Shown piece by piece: positions 17,373-26,544 of a DNA stretch of 64,000 bases; the stretch's first letter is position 1; each line of letters begins with the position of its first letter. The notes beneath the pieces were generated by a model. The model was not told the DNA's origin. It was given only the letters and a program-made list of their open reading frames with translations, and did no database searches. The DNA lies in assembly GCF_009729205.1 (NCBI RefSeq), contig NZ_VTHB01000004.1:124001-188000 (forward strand). The letters are read 5' to 3'. This DNA comes from Mycobacteroides sp. CBMA 271. GTDB lineage: Bacteria > Actinomycetota > Actinomycetes > Mycobacteriales > Mycobacteriaceae. A program made the translations under genes and the position numbers.

Positions 17373-19394
17373 GTGAATTTGACCGGCGCGCCTCGGCGCA
17401 GGGCACTGCAACCCGATGAATTGGCTCAGGCGGCCGTGATGGCCGCGCTCACCGCCGCCATGGTCATCATCGGAGTCGCCTTGCCCATCTTCGGTGCTCT
17501 GCAACTGCTGGGTGCCATTCCCATGGGTCTGCTGGGATATCGCTATCGGATCCGCGTGCTGCTGGCCGCCGCCGTGGCCGGCGGTGTCATCGCGTTCCTG
17601 CTCGCCGGGCTAGGCGGTTTGATCGCGATGGGCAACTGCGTCTACATCGGCGGGCTGACTGGTGTGGTGCGCCGTCGCGGTCACGGGATGCCGGTGCTGA
17701 CGGTGCTGGCGGTGATCTGCAGCGCGATCATCTCGGTTTTGGCGGTCGGGGCGCTGGGACTGCTGAACCGGATGCGTACTTTGATATTCGACGCTATCCG
17801 CGCCTCGCTGGAGGGCCTGTTCAAGATGATCAGCCATCTTCCGCACTTGGAAGCCGTCGGCGTGCACACGACAAGTGCGATCGACTTTGCGATTCGCAAC
17901 TGGATGTGGTTCATCGGCGGCATCGTGTTCGTGTTCGTCCTGTTCAACACGATGTTCGGCTGGTGGGTGCTCTCCCGGGTGATTCGGCGTCTCGCGGTGA
18001 TTCCCGACGTGCACCAGTTGGACCCGCCGGTGGCAGCGGGCGCAGTGGGGCCGGTGCCGATCCGCCTGAAGGATGTCCGCTTCCGCTATCCGCGCGGTGA
18101 ATCCGATGCGCTGGCGCCGCTGTCGATGACTATCGATGTGGGCGAGCATGTCGCGATCACCGGGCCCAACGGTTCCGGGAAGAGCACTTTGATGCGCATC
18201 CTGGCCGGGCGTGAACCCACCTCCGGTGAGATCGAGCGACCCGGCTCGGTGGGGCTCGGCGCTATCGGCGGCACCGCAATCGTCATGCAGCACCCGGAAA
18301 GTCAGGTGCTGGGTACCAAGGTCGCCGACGATGTGGTGTGGGGTCTGCCGGCCGATCACGAGGTCGACATCGACGGTCTGCTGCGCGAGGTCGGTCTGGA
18401 GGGGATGGGTCAGCACAGCACTTCTTCGCTCTCGGGCGGCGAGCTGCAACGACTGGCGGTGGCGTCGGCGTTGGCGCGTGACCCCGCGCTGCTGGTAGCC
18501 GACGAGATCACCAGCATGGTTGACCCGCAGGGGCGCCAGGTGCTCCTGGACGTGCTGTCACGGCTCACCGATCAGCACCGAATGTCCGTGGTGCACATCA
18601 CACATTTTCAGTCGGAGGCTGCTGCCGCCGACCGTGAGGTGGCTCTGCGCGCGGTCAATGGAAAGTCGGCGCTGGGCGCCATTCAGACGGTGCCGGTGCC
18701 CACCACCACGGCCGCGGTGCCCGATGCCGCCTCGCCCGTCGTCCTGGAATTCGACGCGGTCGGTCACCAGTACGCCAGCGGAACACCCTGGGCGAAAATG
18801 GCATTGCATGAGGTGTCGTTGACCGTGCACGAGGGTGACGGGGTGCTCATCCACGGCGGCAACGGCTCGGGCAAGTCGACGCTCGCGTGGATCGCCGCGG
18901 GTCTGACCAAGCCGACGACGGGACAATGTCTCCTGGATGGCAGCCCGGTATCCGATCAGGTGGGATCGGTGGCCATCTGCTTCCAGGCGGCGCGACTGCA
19001 ACTCCTACGCAGCCGCGTCGACTACGAAATTGCTTCGGCGGCAGGGTTTTCTGCACGCGATATAGGCAGGGTCATCGAAGCGCTGGCCAGGGTCGGGCTG
19101 GACGCTGACCTCGCCAAGCGTCCCATCGATCAGCTCAGCGGCGGCCAGATGCGCCGAGTGGTGTTGGCCGGGCTGTTGGCTCGCTCTCCGCGTGCCTTGA
19201 TTCTCGATGAGCCGCTCGCGGGGCTGGACGCCGAGGCTCAGGCAGGCCTGCTGCGGCTGCTGGTTGAGGTGCGGGAGCGTGAACGGCTCACCATCGTGGT
19301 CATCTCGCATGACTTCGACGGCATGCAGGAACTGTGTCCGCGGACCGTGCACCTGCAATCCGGAGTGCTGCTGCCCGAATCGGTGCTGTCATGA
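17373..19394 (+). CDS. ECF-type transporter: fused membrane S-like domain and two ATPase domains, Rv2326c-like
   Basis: 673 residues in three parts. Residues about 1-210 are a polytopic membrane domain resembling an ECF substrate-binding (S) component. Then comes a first ATPase (Walker [10 protein letters not shown], signature [16 protein letters not shown], Walker B LLVADE) and a second ATPase (Walker [10 protein letters not shown], signature [16 protein letters not shown], Walker B LILDEP, H-loop ISHD). Such transporters import vitamins or metals; the substrate is unknown. The first ATPase has VADEI instead of the LDEP Walker B of the second. GTG start at 17373. The stop overlaps the ecfT start by 4 bases (ATGA), so the two are translationally coupled, as for Rv2326c-Rv2325c. 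Confidence 0.92.
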   Translation: MNLTGAPRRRALQPDELAQAAVMAALTAAMVIIGVALPIFGALQLLGAIPMGLLGYRYRIRVLLAAAVAGGVIAFLLAGLGGLIAMGNCVYIGGLTGVVRRRGHGMPVLTVLAVICSAIISVLAVGALGLLNRMRTLIFDAIRASLEGLFKMISHLPHLEAVGVHTTSAIDFAIRNWMWFIGGIVFVFVLFNTMFGWWVLSRVIRRLAVIPDVHQLDPPVAAGAVGPVPIRLKDVRFRYPRGESDALAPLSMTIDVGEHVAITGPNGSGKSTLMRILAGREPTSGEIERPGSVGLGAIGGTAIVMQHPESQVLGTKVADDVVWGLPADHEVDIDGLLREVGLEGMGQHSTSSLSGGELQRLAVASALARDPALLVADEITSMVDPQGRQVLLDVLSRLTDQHRMSVVHITHFQSEAAAADREVALRAVNGKSALGAIQTVPVPTTTAAVPDAASPVVLEFDAVGHQYASGTPWAKMALHEVSLTVHEGDGVLIHGGNGSGKSTLAWIAAGLTKPTTGQCLLDGSPVSDQVGSVAICFQAARLQLLRSRVDYEIASAAGFSARDIGRVIEALARVGLDADLAKRPIDQLSGGQMRRVVLAGLLARSPRALILDEPLAGLDAEAQAGLLRLLVEVRERERLTIVVISHDFDGMQELCPRTVHLQSGVLLPESVLS

Positions 19395-20194
19395 CAACGC
19401 GCGCACCGCGCCGTCCGGTGGTACTGCTGCGCCCCGTCCCCGGCACCTCGCCGATCCACGAGCTGTGGGCTGGCACCAAACTCATTGTGGTCTTCCTTAT
19501 TTCGGTGCTGCTGACGTTGTTCCCGACCTGGACGGCGATCGGCGCGGTAGCGGGGTTGGTGATTCTGACCGCGTGGCTGGCGCAGATCCCGCGCGGGGCA
19601 ATGCCCACCATTCCGCTGTGGATGGTGGCGCTGGTGATCGGCGGCAGCCTCACGGTGTTCTTCAGTGGGGGCCCGCCGTTCTGGCATATCGGCGGACTCA
19701 CCATCGGATTTCACGGTGTACTGGCGGTGGCGCGCACCACCGCGGTTGCGATCGTGCTGCTGGGTGCGGGTGCCATGGTGTCGTGGACGACGAATGTCTC
19801 CGAGATCGCGCCGGCCGTTGCGACGTTGGGCCGGCCGTTGAAGGTCCTCGGGATTCCGGTCGACGAGCGTGCGGCGACGTTGGCGCTGGCGCTGCGGTCG
19901 TTCCCGATGTTGTCCGACGAATTCCGGGTACTCGTCGCGGCCCGCAGATTGCGCCCGCCGCAGGTGCGCGAGGGCAGGCGCGGCTTGCACTGGGTGGCCG
20001 AGGTGGTCGACATGCTCACCGCCGCAATCACCGTCGCATTGCGGCGTGCCTCGGAGATGGGAGATGCGATCACGGCGCGCGGAGGGACTGGGCAGATCGC
20101 CGCGCATCCGGCGCGCCCCGGTCTGCGTGACGCGGTCGCGCTGCTGTTGGTGATCGGCATCGGGACCGCGGTCGTATTGTTCGAGGTGCTGTAG
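19391..20194 (+). CDS. ECF transporter transmembrane (T) component, Rv2325c-like
   Basis: 267-residue EcfT-type scaffold. Several membrane helices in the N-terminal half, then the coupling region with two short Ala-Arg motifs: [16 protein letters not shown] and [17 protein letters not shown], the AR(R/G)-type motifs that dock on the ATPases. The ATG at 19391 overlaps the stop of the fused S/ATPase gene; an earlier in-frame start at 19334 would lie deep in that gene and is rejected. Together the two genes make a complete transporter. The end lies 7 bases from the convergent uspC stop. Confidence 0.9.
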   Translation: MTTRAPRRPVVLLRPVPGTSPIHELWAGTKLIVVFLISVLLTLFPTWTAIGAVAGLVILTAWLAQIPRGAMPTIPLWMVALVIGGSLTVFFSGGPPFWHIGGLTIGFHGVLAVARTTAVAIVLLGAGAMVSWTTNVSEIAPAVATLGRPLKVLGIPVDERAATLALALRSFPMLSDEFRVLVAARRLRPPQVREGRRGLHWVAEVVDMLTAAITVALRRASEMGDAITARGGTGQIAAHPARPGLRDAVALLLVIGIGTAVVLFEVL

Positions 20195-20201
20195 CGCGGC
20201 G

Positions 20202-21464
20202 CTAGCGCTCAATCGCCTTGTTCGCGGCCTGCTGCGCCTGGGCCAGCGCGGTGTGAACATCCAGGCGCCCCAGGAACATCTCGGCGAAATACGGCTTCAG
20301 TGCGGCGAACCCGGCGCCAAACCCTTGCCCGCCCGGAGCCGCGATTTGCGCGCCATTCAGCACCTCGAAGAACGGGGCGACGTCCACGCCCTTACCGGCC
20401 CAGTACTGAAAGTACGGATCCCGCGCGGTCAGTACCGCGGGTATTGCCGAGCCGTCACGCCCCAGGAAAGAGTTCCCGTCGGCGCCGCCCATCCAGGCCA
20501 GCACCTGCTGCGCGGCCTCCGGATGAGCCGATGACGAGTTCGCGGCGGCGACAATGCCATTGGTGACGCTGACGCGGCCGTCCGGGCCCGCCGGCATCAT
20601 CGCCACGCCCCACGGGAAGGTGGCGTTCTGCTGGATCTGCGCCAGGTTGTAGGTGCCCGACTGGAACAGTGCCATCCGTCCCTGCAGGAACTGGTTGCGC
20701 GAGAAGTCGTTGTTGGCGTTGGTGTCGGCGGCCGAGGGCGCGACCTTGTCGACGTTGATGAGGTCGACAAGGTACCGGAATGCCATCTCGGCCTGTGGAT
20801 TGGCGAATGCGAACCTGTCATCCAGCTGGAAGACGGCACCCGCCGAGCCTAGGTAGTTCAGGTAGATGCCCTGTAAGTCATTGGCGGCGTTGTACGCCCA
20901 ATGTCCGGGCCCGGTGAGACGGTGCAGTATCGGGCGCAGGGTGTCGACGGCGGGGTCGGCGTCCCAGCGCAGATCCGCGAGCTCGGCGGGATCGACCTGC
21001 GCTTCGTCGAGCAGGTTCTTGTTGTAGTACAGCGCAATCCCGGCATCGCTGAGCTGGGGGACACCCCAGAGCTTGCCGCCGCGGGTGAACTGCGCGACGA
21101 CGGACGGATCCCAATCCGCGTGCGGGTCAACCGCGCGCAGGTTCCCGGTATCGGCGTAATCGGACAGGTAGGCGTTACTGAGCCAGAAGATGTCGTCGGC
21201 GCCATGGCCTGCGACATCGGTGCGCAGCGTGTTGAAGTAGCTTGCGTACGACGTCACCGTCGTCACGACTGATATGTCGGGATTACGCCGGGTGAACTCG
21301 TCGAACGAGCTGCGGTAGGCGCGCGCCACCTGCTCATCCCACACGCGCACGGTCACAACCGATTTCCCGTGGGATGTTTTGGGGATACCCAGCCACCCGG
21401 CAATGCCGAAGAGTAGTAGCGCGACAAGTCCTAGTGTGACGGCGGCGCGGGTGGAGGACTTCAT
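20202..21464 (-). CDS. uspC: Sugar ABC transporter substrate-binding protein UspC
   Basis: 420 residues, family 1 extracellular solute-binding protein; the gene order matches M. tuberculosis Rv2316-Rv2318 (uspABC), where UspC binds amino-sugar-type ligands. An N-terminal hydrophobic helix (about 8-25) has no lipobox Cys, so it is anchored or cleaved rather than lipidated. The mature part starts VVTVRVWDEQ and contains TSYASYFNTLRTDVAG, LSDAGIALYYNKNLLDEA and QGRMALFQSGTYNL, typical of this fold. The ATG at 21464 shares one base with the uspB stop (TGATG), implying coupled translation. Transcribed from uspB. Confidence 0.92.
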   Translation of the reverse strand: MKSSTRAAVTLGLVALLLFGIAGWLGIPKTSHGKSVVTVRVWDEQVARAYRSSFDEFTRRNPDISVVTTVTSYASYFNTLRTDVAGHGADDIFWLSNAYLSDYADTGNLRAVDPHADWDPSVVAQFTRGGKLWGVPQLSDAGIALYYNKNLLDEAQVDPAELADLRWDADPAVDTLRPILHRLTGPGHWAYNAANDLQGIYLNYLGSAGAVFQLDDRFAFANPQAEMAFRYLVDLINVDKVAPSAADTNANNDFSRNQFLQGRMALFQSGTYNLAQIQQNATFPWGVAMMPAGPDGRVSVTNGIVAAANSSSAHPEAAQQVLAWMGGADGNSFLGRDGSAIPAVLTARDPYFQYWAGKGVDVAPFFEVLNGAQIAAPGGQGFGAGFAALKPYFAEMFLGRLDVHTALAQAQQAANKAIER

Positions 21465-22330
21465 CACTTGAGTCCGGACAGGGTGATGGAGCGGACGATG
21501 TACTTCTGGAACGCCACGAACAGGATCACCAGCGGCACGATCGCCACGGTGGTCGCCGCCATCACGATGGGCCACTGCGCGTTGAACTGGGATTGCAGGC
21601 CGGCGGTCGCGACGGTGAGCACGCGCCAGTTGCCTCCGCTGGTGATCACCAACGGCCACATGAAGTTGTTCCACTGCGACACCACGGTGATGAGCGTCAG
21701 CGTGATCAGGATCGGGCGGCTCACCGGCACCACCACATGCCAGAGGACATCGAGCGTATTGGCGCCGTCCAGGCGGGCCGCCCGAATCAGGTCGTCGGGA
21801 ACGGTGCGGAAATGTTCACGCAACAAGAAGATTGCGTAGGGCGATCCGAACATGAAGGGGATTACCAACGCCCAGAATGTGTTCCGCAGCCCCACTTGTG
21901 TGAACATCAGATACATCGGCACCACGGTCACCGTCGCCGGAATCATCAGCGTGGCCAGATACACCCAGAACAGGCCGTCGCGTCCCCGAAATTGCAGCCG
22001 CGCAAAGGCGTACGCGGCCAGCACTGAGAACGTCAGTTGGCCGATCACGATGATCGCCGTCATCAACACCGTCACCACTGCGGCACGGCCGAATCCGGCG
22101 TCGGCCAGCCCGGTGTAGTTGAGCACCGTGAACGGATTCGGCGCGGCCAGCGGAGAGTCGGTGGCAAACTGCCGCGTCGACTTCAGTGATGCCGATAACG
22201 CCAACAAAAACGGGCCAAGCGTGATCGCCGCGCCGAGGATCAGCAGCAGGTAGATTGGGGCGGTTCTTAACGGCGCCTGCCAGCGAAGGCGGTGGTAGGC
22301 TCTCGTCGCCAATGATCCTGTTGGTCTCAT
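21464..22330 (-). CDS. uspB: Sugar ABC transporter permease UspB
   Basis: 288-residue inner-membrane permease of the MalG type with six predicted helices. The EAA coupling loop is PDDLIRAARLDGANTLDVLWHVVVP (about 190-215), which docks on the ATPase (MsmK/SugC-like, encoded elsewhere). Partner of UspA and UspC. The ATG at 22330 has no good ribosome site; instead the stretch just upstream is the complement of the GGAGGGG site of the divergent gene at 22347. Because that gene separates it from uspA, uspB may need a promoter of its own, unlike the usual uspA-uspB-uspC operon. Confidence 0.92.
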   Translation of the reverse strand: MRPTGSLATRAYHRLRWQAPLRTAPIYLLLILGAAITLGPFLLALSASLKSTRQFATDSPLAAPNPFTVLNYTGLADAGFGRAAVVTVLMTAIIVIGQLTFSVLAAYAFARLQFRGRDGLFWVYLATLMIPATVTVVPMYLMFTQVGLRNTFWALVIPFMFGSPYAIFLLREHFRTVPDDLIRAARLDGANTLDVLWHVVVPVSRPILITLTLITVVSQWNNFMWPLVITSGGNWRVLTVATAGLQSQFNAQWPIVMAATTVAIVPLVILFVAFQKYIVRSITLSGLK

Positions 22331-22346
22331 CTGGAGGGGAATTTCG

Positions 22347-22652
22347 ATGTTGTTCTGGGGCTGGGGTGGGCGCTCGAATCAGCTTGAGCTGTCACCGACT
22401 CAAATGCTGGCATTCGCGTACCGCTACTTTCACTTGTTCTTCATTTTCACAGTGACATTCGGTGGGAGCTACTCCATACACACCTGGACCGAGCATGGCT
22501 GGGCGGCCGCGCCCATCGCGAAGGAGCAGGCCGAGCAGATCCTGGCTGGCCGCTCCCTGCAGCCCAATCCGTGGCGGCGCTTCAGCCTGTACGGGTTCCT
22601 CGGGGCCATCGCACTGCTCATCGCGGTGAACTCGCTGCGGCACGGTGCCTGA
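22347..22652 (+). CDS. Small two-helix membrane protein inserted antisense within the usp operon
   Basis: 101 residues with two hydrophobic segments (about 20-45, FAYRYFHLFFIFTVTFGGSY; and 80-95, YGFLGAIALLIAVNSL) joined by a soluble loop containing KEQAEQILAG. The ATG at 22347 has GGAGGGG 7 bases upstream, a strong site. I recognise no family. It points against the usp genes on either side, begins 17 bases from the uspB start and ends 7 bases before the uspA stop, so it fills the whole gap. It could be an accessory subunit of the transporter or an unrelated insertion. Confidence 0.75.
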   Translation: MLFWGWGGRSNQLELSPTQMLAFAYRYFHLFFIFTVTFGGSYSIHTWTEHGWAAAPIAKEQAEQILAGRSLQPNPWRRFSLYGFLGAIALLIAVNSLRHGA

Positions 22653-22658
22653 CGCTTC

Positions 22659-23525
22659 TCACGTGAGGTCATAGCTCACCCGCGTCCGGAAGTAGCGGTG
22701 CTGAATCACCGTGATGGTGACCAGGATCAGGAACAGCACCAACGACATGGCGGCCGAGCGCCCCACATGCGCGGACTCGAACGCCTCGGCATACACGCGG
22801 TGCGCGGCCAGGTCGGTGCGGTTCTGCGGGCCGCCGCTGGTGAGCGCGTACACGGTGTCGAAGGTCTGCACCGCGCTCACCACACCGGTAACGAGGACGA
22901 AGAAGAACGTGGGCCGCAGCATCGGCAGGGTGATGCGGCGGAACCGCTGCCACGGCGTCGCGCCGTCTACCCGGGCTGCGTTGTGCACATCGCCGGGGAT
23001 GGCCAGCAGGCCCGCCATGAAGAACAGTGCAACGTAGCCGACGTTCGTCCACACGCTCACCGCCGCCACCACCGGCAGTGCGAGGCTGGGGTCGGTGAGC
23101 CATTCGATGCGCGCGCCGAATAGAGCATTGACGGCACCGTCGGTGGGGGCCAGCATCCAATGCCACAGCACGCCGATGGCCAGCGGCGCGCAGATCCACG
23201 GGATGACGTAAATGGTTCGGAAGATCACGGTGCCGGGCAGGCCGCGCACCAGCAGCGTCGCCGCGGCCAGCCCAAGGGCCGTCTGGACCGGAATGACCAG
23301 CGCCACGAAGATCAGCGTCACCAGCAGGGAGTGGCCGAAGGCGCCGTCGGAGAACACCGAACGCCAGTTGTCCAGGCCGATGAACTCGATGGGGCCCAGC
23401 AGATCCCAGCGGCACAGGCTCAGCCACACGACGACCAGGATGGGCAGCAGCAGAAACGCCGCGACCCCGAACAGACTCGGGGCCAGCAGCCCGTAGGCCA
23501 GCGCTGTCTGCCGGGAGCGTTGCAC
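22659..23525 (-). CDS. uspA: Sugar ABC transporter permease UspA
   Basis: 288-residue MalF-type permease. Six membrane segments; the coupling loop PGDVHNAARVDGATPWQRFRRITLPML (EAA motif, about 190-216) is followed by the last two helices. Forms the channel with UspB. The start is GTG at 23525 (an ATG at 23531-23533 is out of frame). Divergent from tldD across 43 bases, so the promoters of both must overlap. In other mycobacteria uspA leads directly into uspB; here a divergent gene separates them by 328 bases. Confidence 0.92.
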   Translation of the reverse strand: MQRSRQTALAYGLLAPSLFGVAAFLLLPILVVVWLSLCRWDLLGPIEFIGLDNWRSVFSDGAFGHSLLVTLIFVALVIPVQTALGLAAATLLVRGLPGTVIFRTIYVIPWICAPLAIGVLWHWMLAPTDGAVNALFGARIEWLTDPSLALPVVAAVSVWTNVGYVALFFMAGLLAIPGDVHNAARVDGATPWQRFRRITLPMLRPTFFFVLVTGVVSAVQTFDTVYALTSGGPQNRTDLAAHRVYAEAFESAHVGRSAAMSLVLFLILVTITVIQHRYFRTRVSYDLT

Positions 23526-23555
23526 TGGAACATTAAACCCCGTCGACGCTGCCGG

Positions 23556-23561
23556 TAGCGT
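23556..23561 (+). promoter_or_regulatory. -10 element for leaderless tldD
   Basis: TAGCGT followed by 7 bases and the GTG at 23569; no ribosome site is visible. Confidence 0.4.
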
Positions 23562-23568
23562 TGAGCGC

Positions 23569-25083
23569 GTGACTCGGTCCGTTGATCCCGATTTCCTCGC
23601 GCTGCCGCGCGCCGAACTTGCCGACGCCGCGCTGAACGCGGCCCGCGCTGTCGGCGCCAGCTATGCCGACCTGCGCATCCATCGGCTCATCAACGAGGAG
23701 CTGGTGCTGCGCGACGAGCAGGTGGAGACCGCGGTGTCCGGGCGCACCATCGGTTTGGCGGTGCGGGTGATCGTCGACGGCACCTGGGGATTCGCCTCAC
23801 ACGTTCAGCTCGACACGACCGCTGCCGCCGAGACCGCACGTCGCGCCGTGGCCGTCGCGCGCGGATTGGGCAGCCTGAACCGTGAACGCGTCGAGCTGGC
23901 GGCCGAGCCCGTCTACGCCGACGTCCAGTGGGTGTCCGACTACGAGATCGATCCGTTCACGGTGGCGCAGGCCGAGAAGATCGCGGTGCTGCAGGAGTAT
24001 TCGGGGCGCCTGCTGGCCTCCGATGGAGTGGACCATGCCTCCGCGACGCTCACCGCGGTCAAGGAACAGACCTTCTACGCCGACACCTTCGGCTCGTCGA
24101 TCACCCAGCAGCGGGTCCGGGTGATGTCGCAGCTGGACGCGATCGCGGTCGACGCCGCCACCGGTTCCTTCGAGACGATGCGCACCCTGGCCCCACCGAT
24201 GGGCCGCGGCTGGGAGGCCATCGGTGGCGACGGCGTATGGGACTGGAGCACCGAACTCCGTGAGATCCCGGAGCTGCTCACCGAGAAGGTGAAGGCGCCC
24301 AGCGTGGTCGCCGGAACCACCGACCTGGTGATCGACCCGACCAATCTGTGGCTCACCATCCACGAATCCATCGGCCACGCCACCGAATACGACAGGGCCA
24401 TCGGCTACGAGGCCGCCTACGCGGGGACCTCCTTCGCCACCCCCGACAAGCTTGGCACCATGAAGTACGGCTCGCCCGTCATGAACGTGACCGCCGACCG
24501 CAACGAACGGCACGGGCTTGCCTCGGTGGGATACGACGACGAGGGGGTGGCCTCCCAGCGCTGGGATCTGGTGCGTGACGGGACTTTTGTCGGATACCAG
24601 CTGGATCGGGTGTTCGCGCCTCGGCTGGGCCAGGAGCGCTCCAACGGTTGCTCGTACGCCGACTCCCCGCACCATGTGCCGATCCAGCGGATGGCGAACG
24701 TGTCGCTGCTGGCTTCCCCGGACGAGCGCAGCACCGACGACTTGATCTCCGGCGTGGAGGACGGCATCTACATCGTCGGCGACAAGTCGTGGTCAATCGA
24801 CATGCAGCGCTACAACTTCCAGTTCACCGGGCAGCGGTTCTACCGCATTCGCGGTGGCAAGCTGGACGGGCAGCTGCGCGATGTCGCCTACCAGGCCACC
24901 ACCACTGACTTCTGGGGGTCGATGGAAGCCGTTGGCGGGCAATCCACCTGGCGCCTGGGCGGTGCGTTCAACTGTGGCAAGGCTCAGCCCGGACAGGTGG
25001 CGGCCGTGAGCCACGGCTGCCCGTCGGCGCTGTTCCGCGGCGTCAACGTGCTCAACACCAAGCAGGAAGGCGGAAACGCGTGA
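23569..25083 (+). CDS. tldD: TldD-type zinc metalloprotease subunit, Rv2315c-like
   Basis: 504 residues. The TldD metal-binding motif HESIGH (His265, Glu266, His270) is present. TldD pairs with TldE/PmbA; in E. coli the pair degrades CcdA and matures microcin B17 by cutting unfolded peptides inside the complex. Other family regions seen: VSGRTIGLAVRVIVDGTWGFAS near the N-terminus and GNARPGQV-like C-terminal region (NCGKAQPGQVAAVSHGCP) carrying Cys residues. GTG start. The stop overlaps the tldE start by 4 bases (GTGA), so the two subunits are coupled. Same order as Rv2315c-Rv2314c beside usp genes. Confidence 0.93.
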   Translation: MTRSVDPDFLALPRAELADAALNAARAVGASYADLRIHRLINEELVLRDEQVETAVSGRTIGLAVRVIVDGTWGFASHVQLDTTAAAETARRAVAVARGLGSLNRERVELAAEPVYADVQWVSDYEIDPFTVAQAEKIAVLQEYSGRLLASDGVDHASATLTAVKEQTFYADTFGSSITQQRVRVMSQLDAIAVDAATGSFETMRTLAPPMGRGWEAIGGDGVWDWSTELREIPELLTEKVKAPSVVAGTTDLVIDPTNLWLTIHESIGHATEYDRAIGYEAAYAGTSFATPDKLGTMKYGSPVMNVTADRNERHGLASVGYDDEGVASQRWDLVRDGTFVGYQLDRVFAPRLGQERSNGCSYADSPHHVPIQRMANVSLLASPDERSTDDLISGVEDGIYIVGDKSWSIDMQRYNFQFTGQRFYRIRGGKLDGQLRDVAYQATTTDFWGSMEAVGGQSTWRLGGAFNCGKAQPGQVAAVSHGCPSALFRGVNVLNTKQEGGNA

Positions 25084-26456
25084 TTCCCGCACAGCAGGTC
25101 GCCGAGGACGTTCTGGCCGAGGCCGCGCGACGCGGCGGCGCTGACGACACGATCGTCCTGATCCAGGACAGCAGCGAGGCATCGCTGCGGTGGGCCGGCA
25201 GCTCCATGACCACCAACGGCGAGTCGGTCAAGCGCGGCATCGCGGTGATTTCCATTGTTCGACAAGGGGATCAGACCCGTGTCGGTTCGGTACTCACCGA
25301 GGACGCCGATCCGGCGGCACTGGCCGATCTGGTGGCGGCCAGTCAGGCCGAAGCCGCTGCGGCGCCCCCGTCACGCGACGCCATGCCGCTGCTGGGCCCC
25401 GGAGACAGCCCGGGGGAGGCCTGGGACGCGGAGATCTCACGCACCGGCGCCGACGTCTTCGGATCGCTGGCCGCCGACCTGTCGACGGGCTTCGACGGTC
25501 CCGACACCCTGTACGGGTACGCGCGCCACGAGCGGCAGACCACGTTCTTGGCCTCGTCCACCGGGCTGCGTCGCCGGTTCACTCAGCCGACGGGCCAGGT
25601 GGAGATCAACGCCAAACGCGGTGTGGGCAGCGCCTGGGCGGGTGTGTGCACCCCCGAATTCGTGGACGTGCCGACCGCCTCGCTGCTGTGTCAGCTCAGC
25701 GAAAGGTTAACGGCCGCACAGAATCAGATCGAGCTCCCGGCCGGTCGCTACGAGACGCTGCTGCCGCCGTCGGCGACCGGGGACCTCATGCAGTACCTGG
25801 TGTGGACGATGGGTGGGCGCGCCGCGCACGAGGGCCGAAACGCCTTCGCGGGGCCTGGCGGCACTCGCATCGGCGAACGACTCACCGAGCTGCCCGTCAC
25901 GGTGTACTCGGATCCGTCGTATCCGGGTCTGCAGAGCAGCCCGTTCGTGGCGACGCCGATCTCTCGTGAGGCGCTGTCGGTGTTCGACAACGGGGCGGGT
26001 ATCGGACGCGTCGACTGGGTGCGTGACGGGGTGATCAACGCGCTGAGCTACTCGCGCGCCGACGCCGCCGAATTCAATGCCACCCCGACGGTGGGCGCCG
26101 ACAACCTCATCATGACCGGCGGGGGCTCATCGACCCTGGAGGAGATGATCGCCGCCACCGAGAACGGTCTGCTACTGACCACGCTCTGGTACATCCGCGA
26201 GGTGGATCCGACGGTGTTGCTGCTCACCGGGCTCACCCGCGACGGCGTGTACCTGGTGCGCGACGGGAAGATCGCGGGCGCCGTCAACAACTTCCGGTTC
26301 AACGAGAGCCCGATCGACCTGCTGCGGCGGGTAAGCGAGGTGGGCGCCACCGAGTACACGCTGCCGCGCGAGTGGAGCGATTACGCGACGCGCCAAGCCA
26401 TGCCGGCGCTGCGGATCCCGGACTTTCACATGTCGTCGGTGAGCGCCGCCCAGTAG
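25080..26456 (+). CDS. pmbA: TldE/PmbA-type protease partner subunit, Rv2314c-like
   Basis: 458 residues, the TldD/PmbA fold without the HExxxH metal motif, as expected for the non-catalytic partner. Conserved stretches: SSMTTNGESVKRGIAVISI, ETLLPPSATGDLMQYL, and GGGSSTLEEMIAATENGLLLTTLWYIREVDPT near the C-terminus. Starts with GTG at 25080 overlapping the tldD stop. The complex is cytosolic and cuts small peptides, so in this organism it may mature a modified peptide or clear damaged ones; the natural substrate is not visible nearby. Confidence 0.93.
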   Translation: MIPAQQVAEDVLAEAARRGGADDTIVLIQDSSEASLRWAGSSMTTNGESVKRGIAVISIVRQGDQTRVGSVLTEDADPAALADLVAASQAEAAAAPPSRDAMPLLGPGDSPGEAWDAEISRTGADVFGSLAADLSTGFDGPDTLYGYARHERQTTFLASSTGLRRRFTQPTGQVEINAKRGVGSAWAGVCTPEFVDVPTASLLCQLSERLTAAQNQIELPAGRYETLLPPSATGDLMQYLVWTMGGRAAHEGRNAFAGPGGTRIGERLTELPVTVYSDPSYPGLQSSPFVATPISREALSVFDNGAGIGRVDWVRDGVINALSYSRADAAEFNATPTVGADNLIMTGGGSSTLEEMIAATENGLLLTTLWYIREVDPTVLLLTGLTRDGVYLVRDGKIAGAVNNFRFNESPIDLLRRVSEVGATEYTLPREWSDYATRQAMPALRIPDFHMSSVSAAQ

Positions 26457-26473
26457 GCAGGATGCCTTCGCTC

Positions 26474-26526
26474 AAACCGAGGTTATGGCGTATTCGTCTC
26501 GCACGAATTCACCACAACCTCGGTTT
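26474..26526. terminator. Long nested hairpin between convergent tldE and ephD
   Basis: AAACCGAGGTT (26474-26484) pairs perfectly with AACCTCGGTTT (26516-26526); inside, TGG/CCA and ATTCGT/ACGAAT pair again around a CTCGC loop. The whole 53-base element folds into one rod. It ends in TTT in one direction and AAA/TTT in the other, so it can act as a bidirectional terminator, or be a dispersed palindromic element. Confidence 0.65.
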
Positions 26527-26544
26527 CGGCGTGACGAGGATCGG

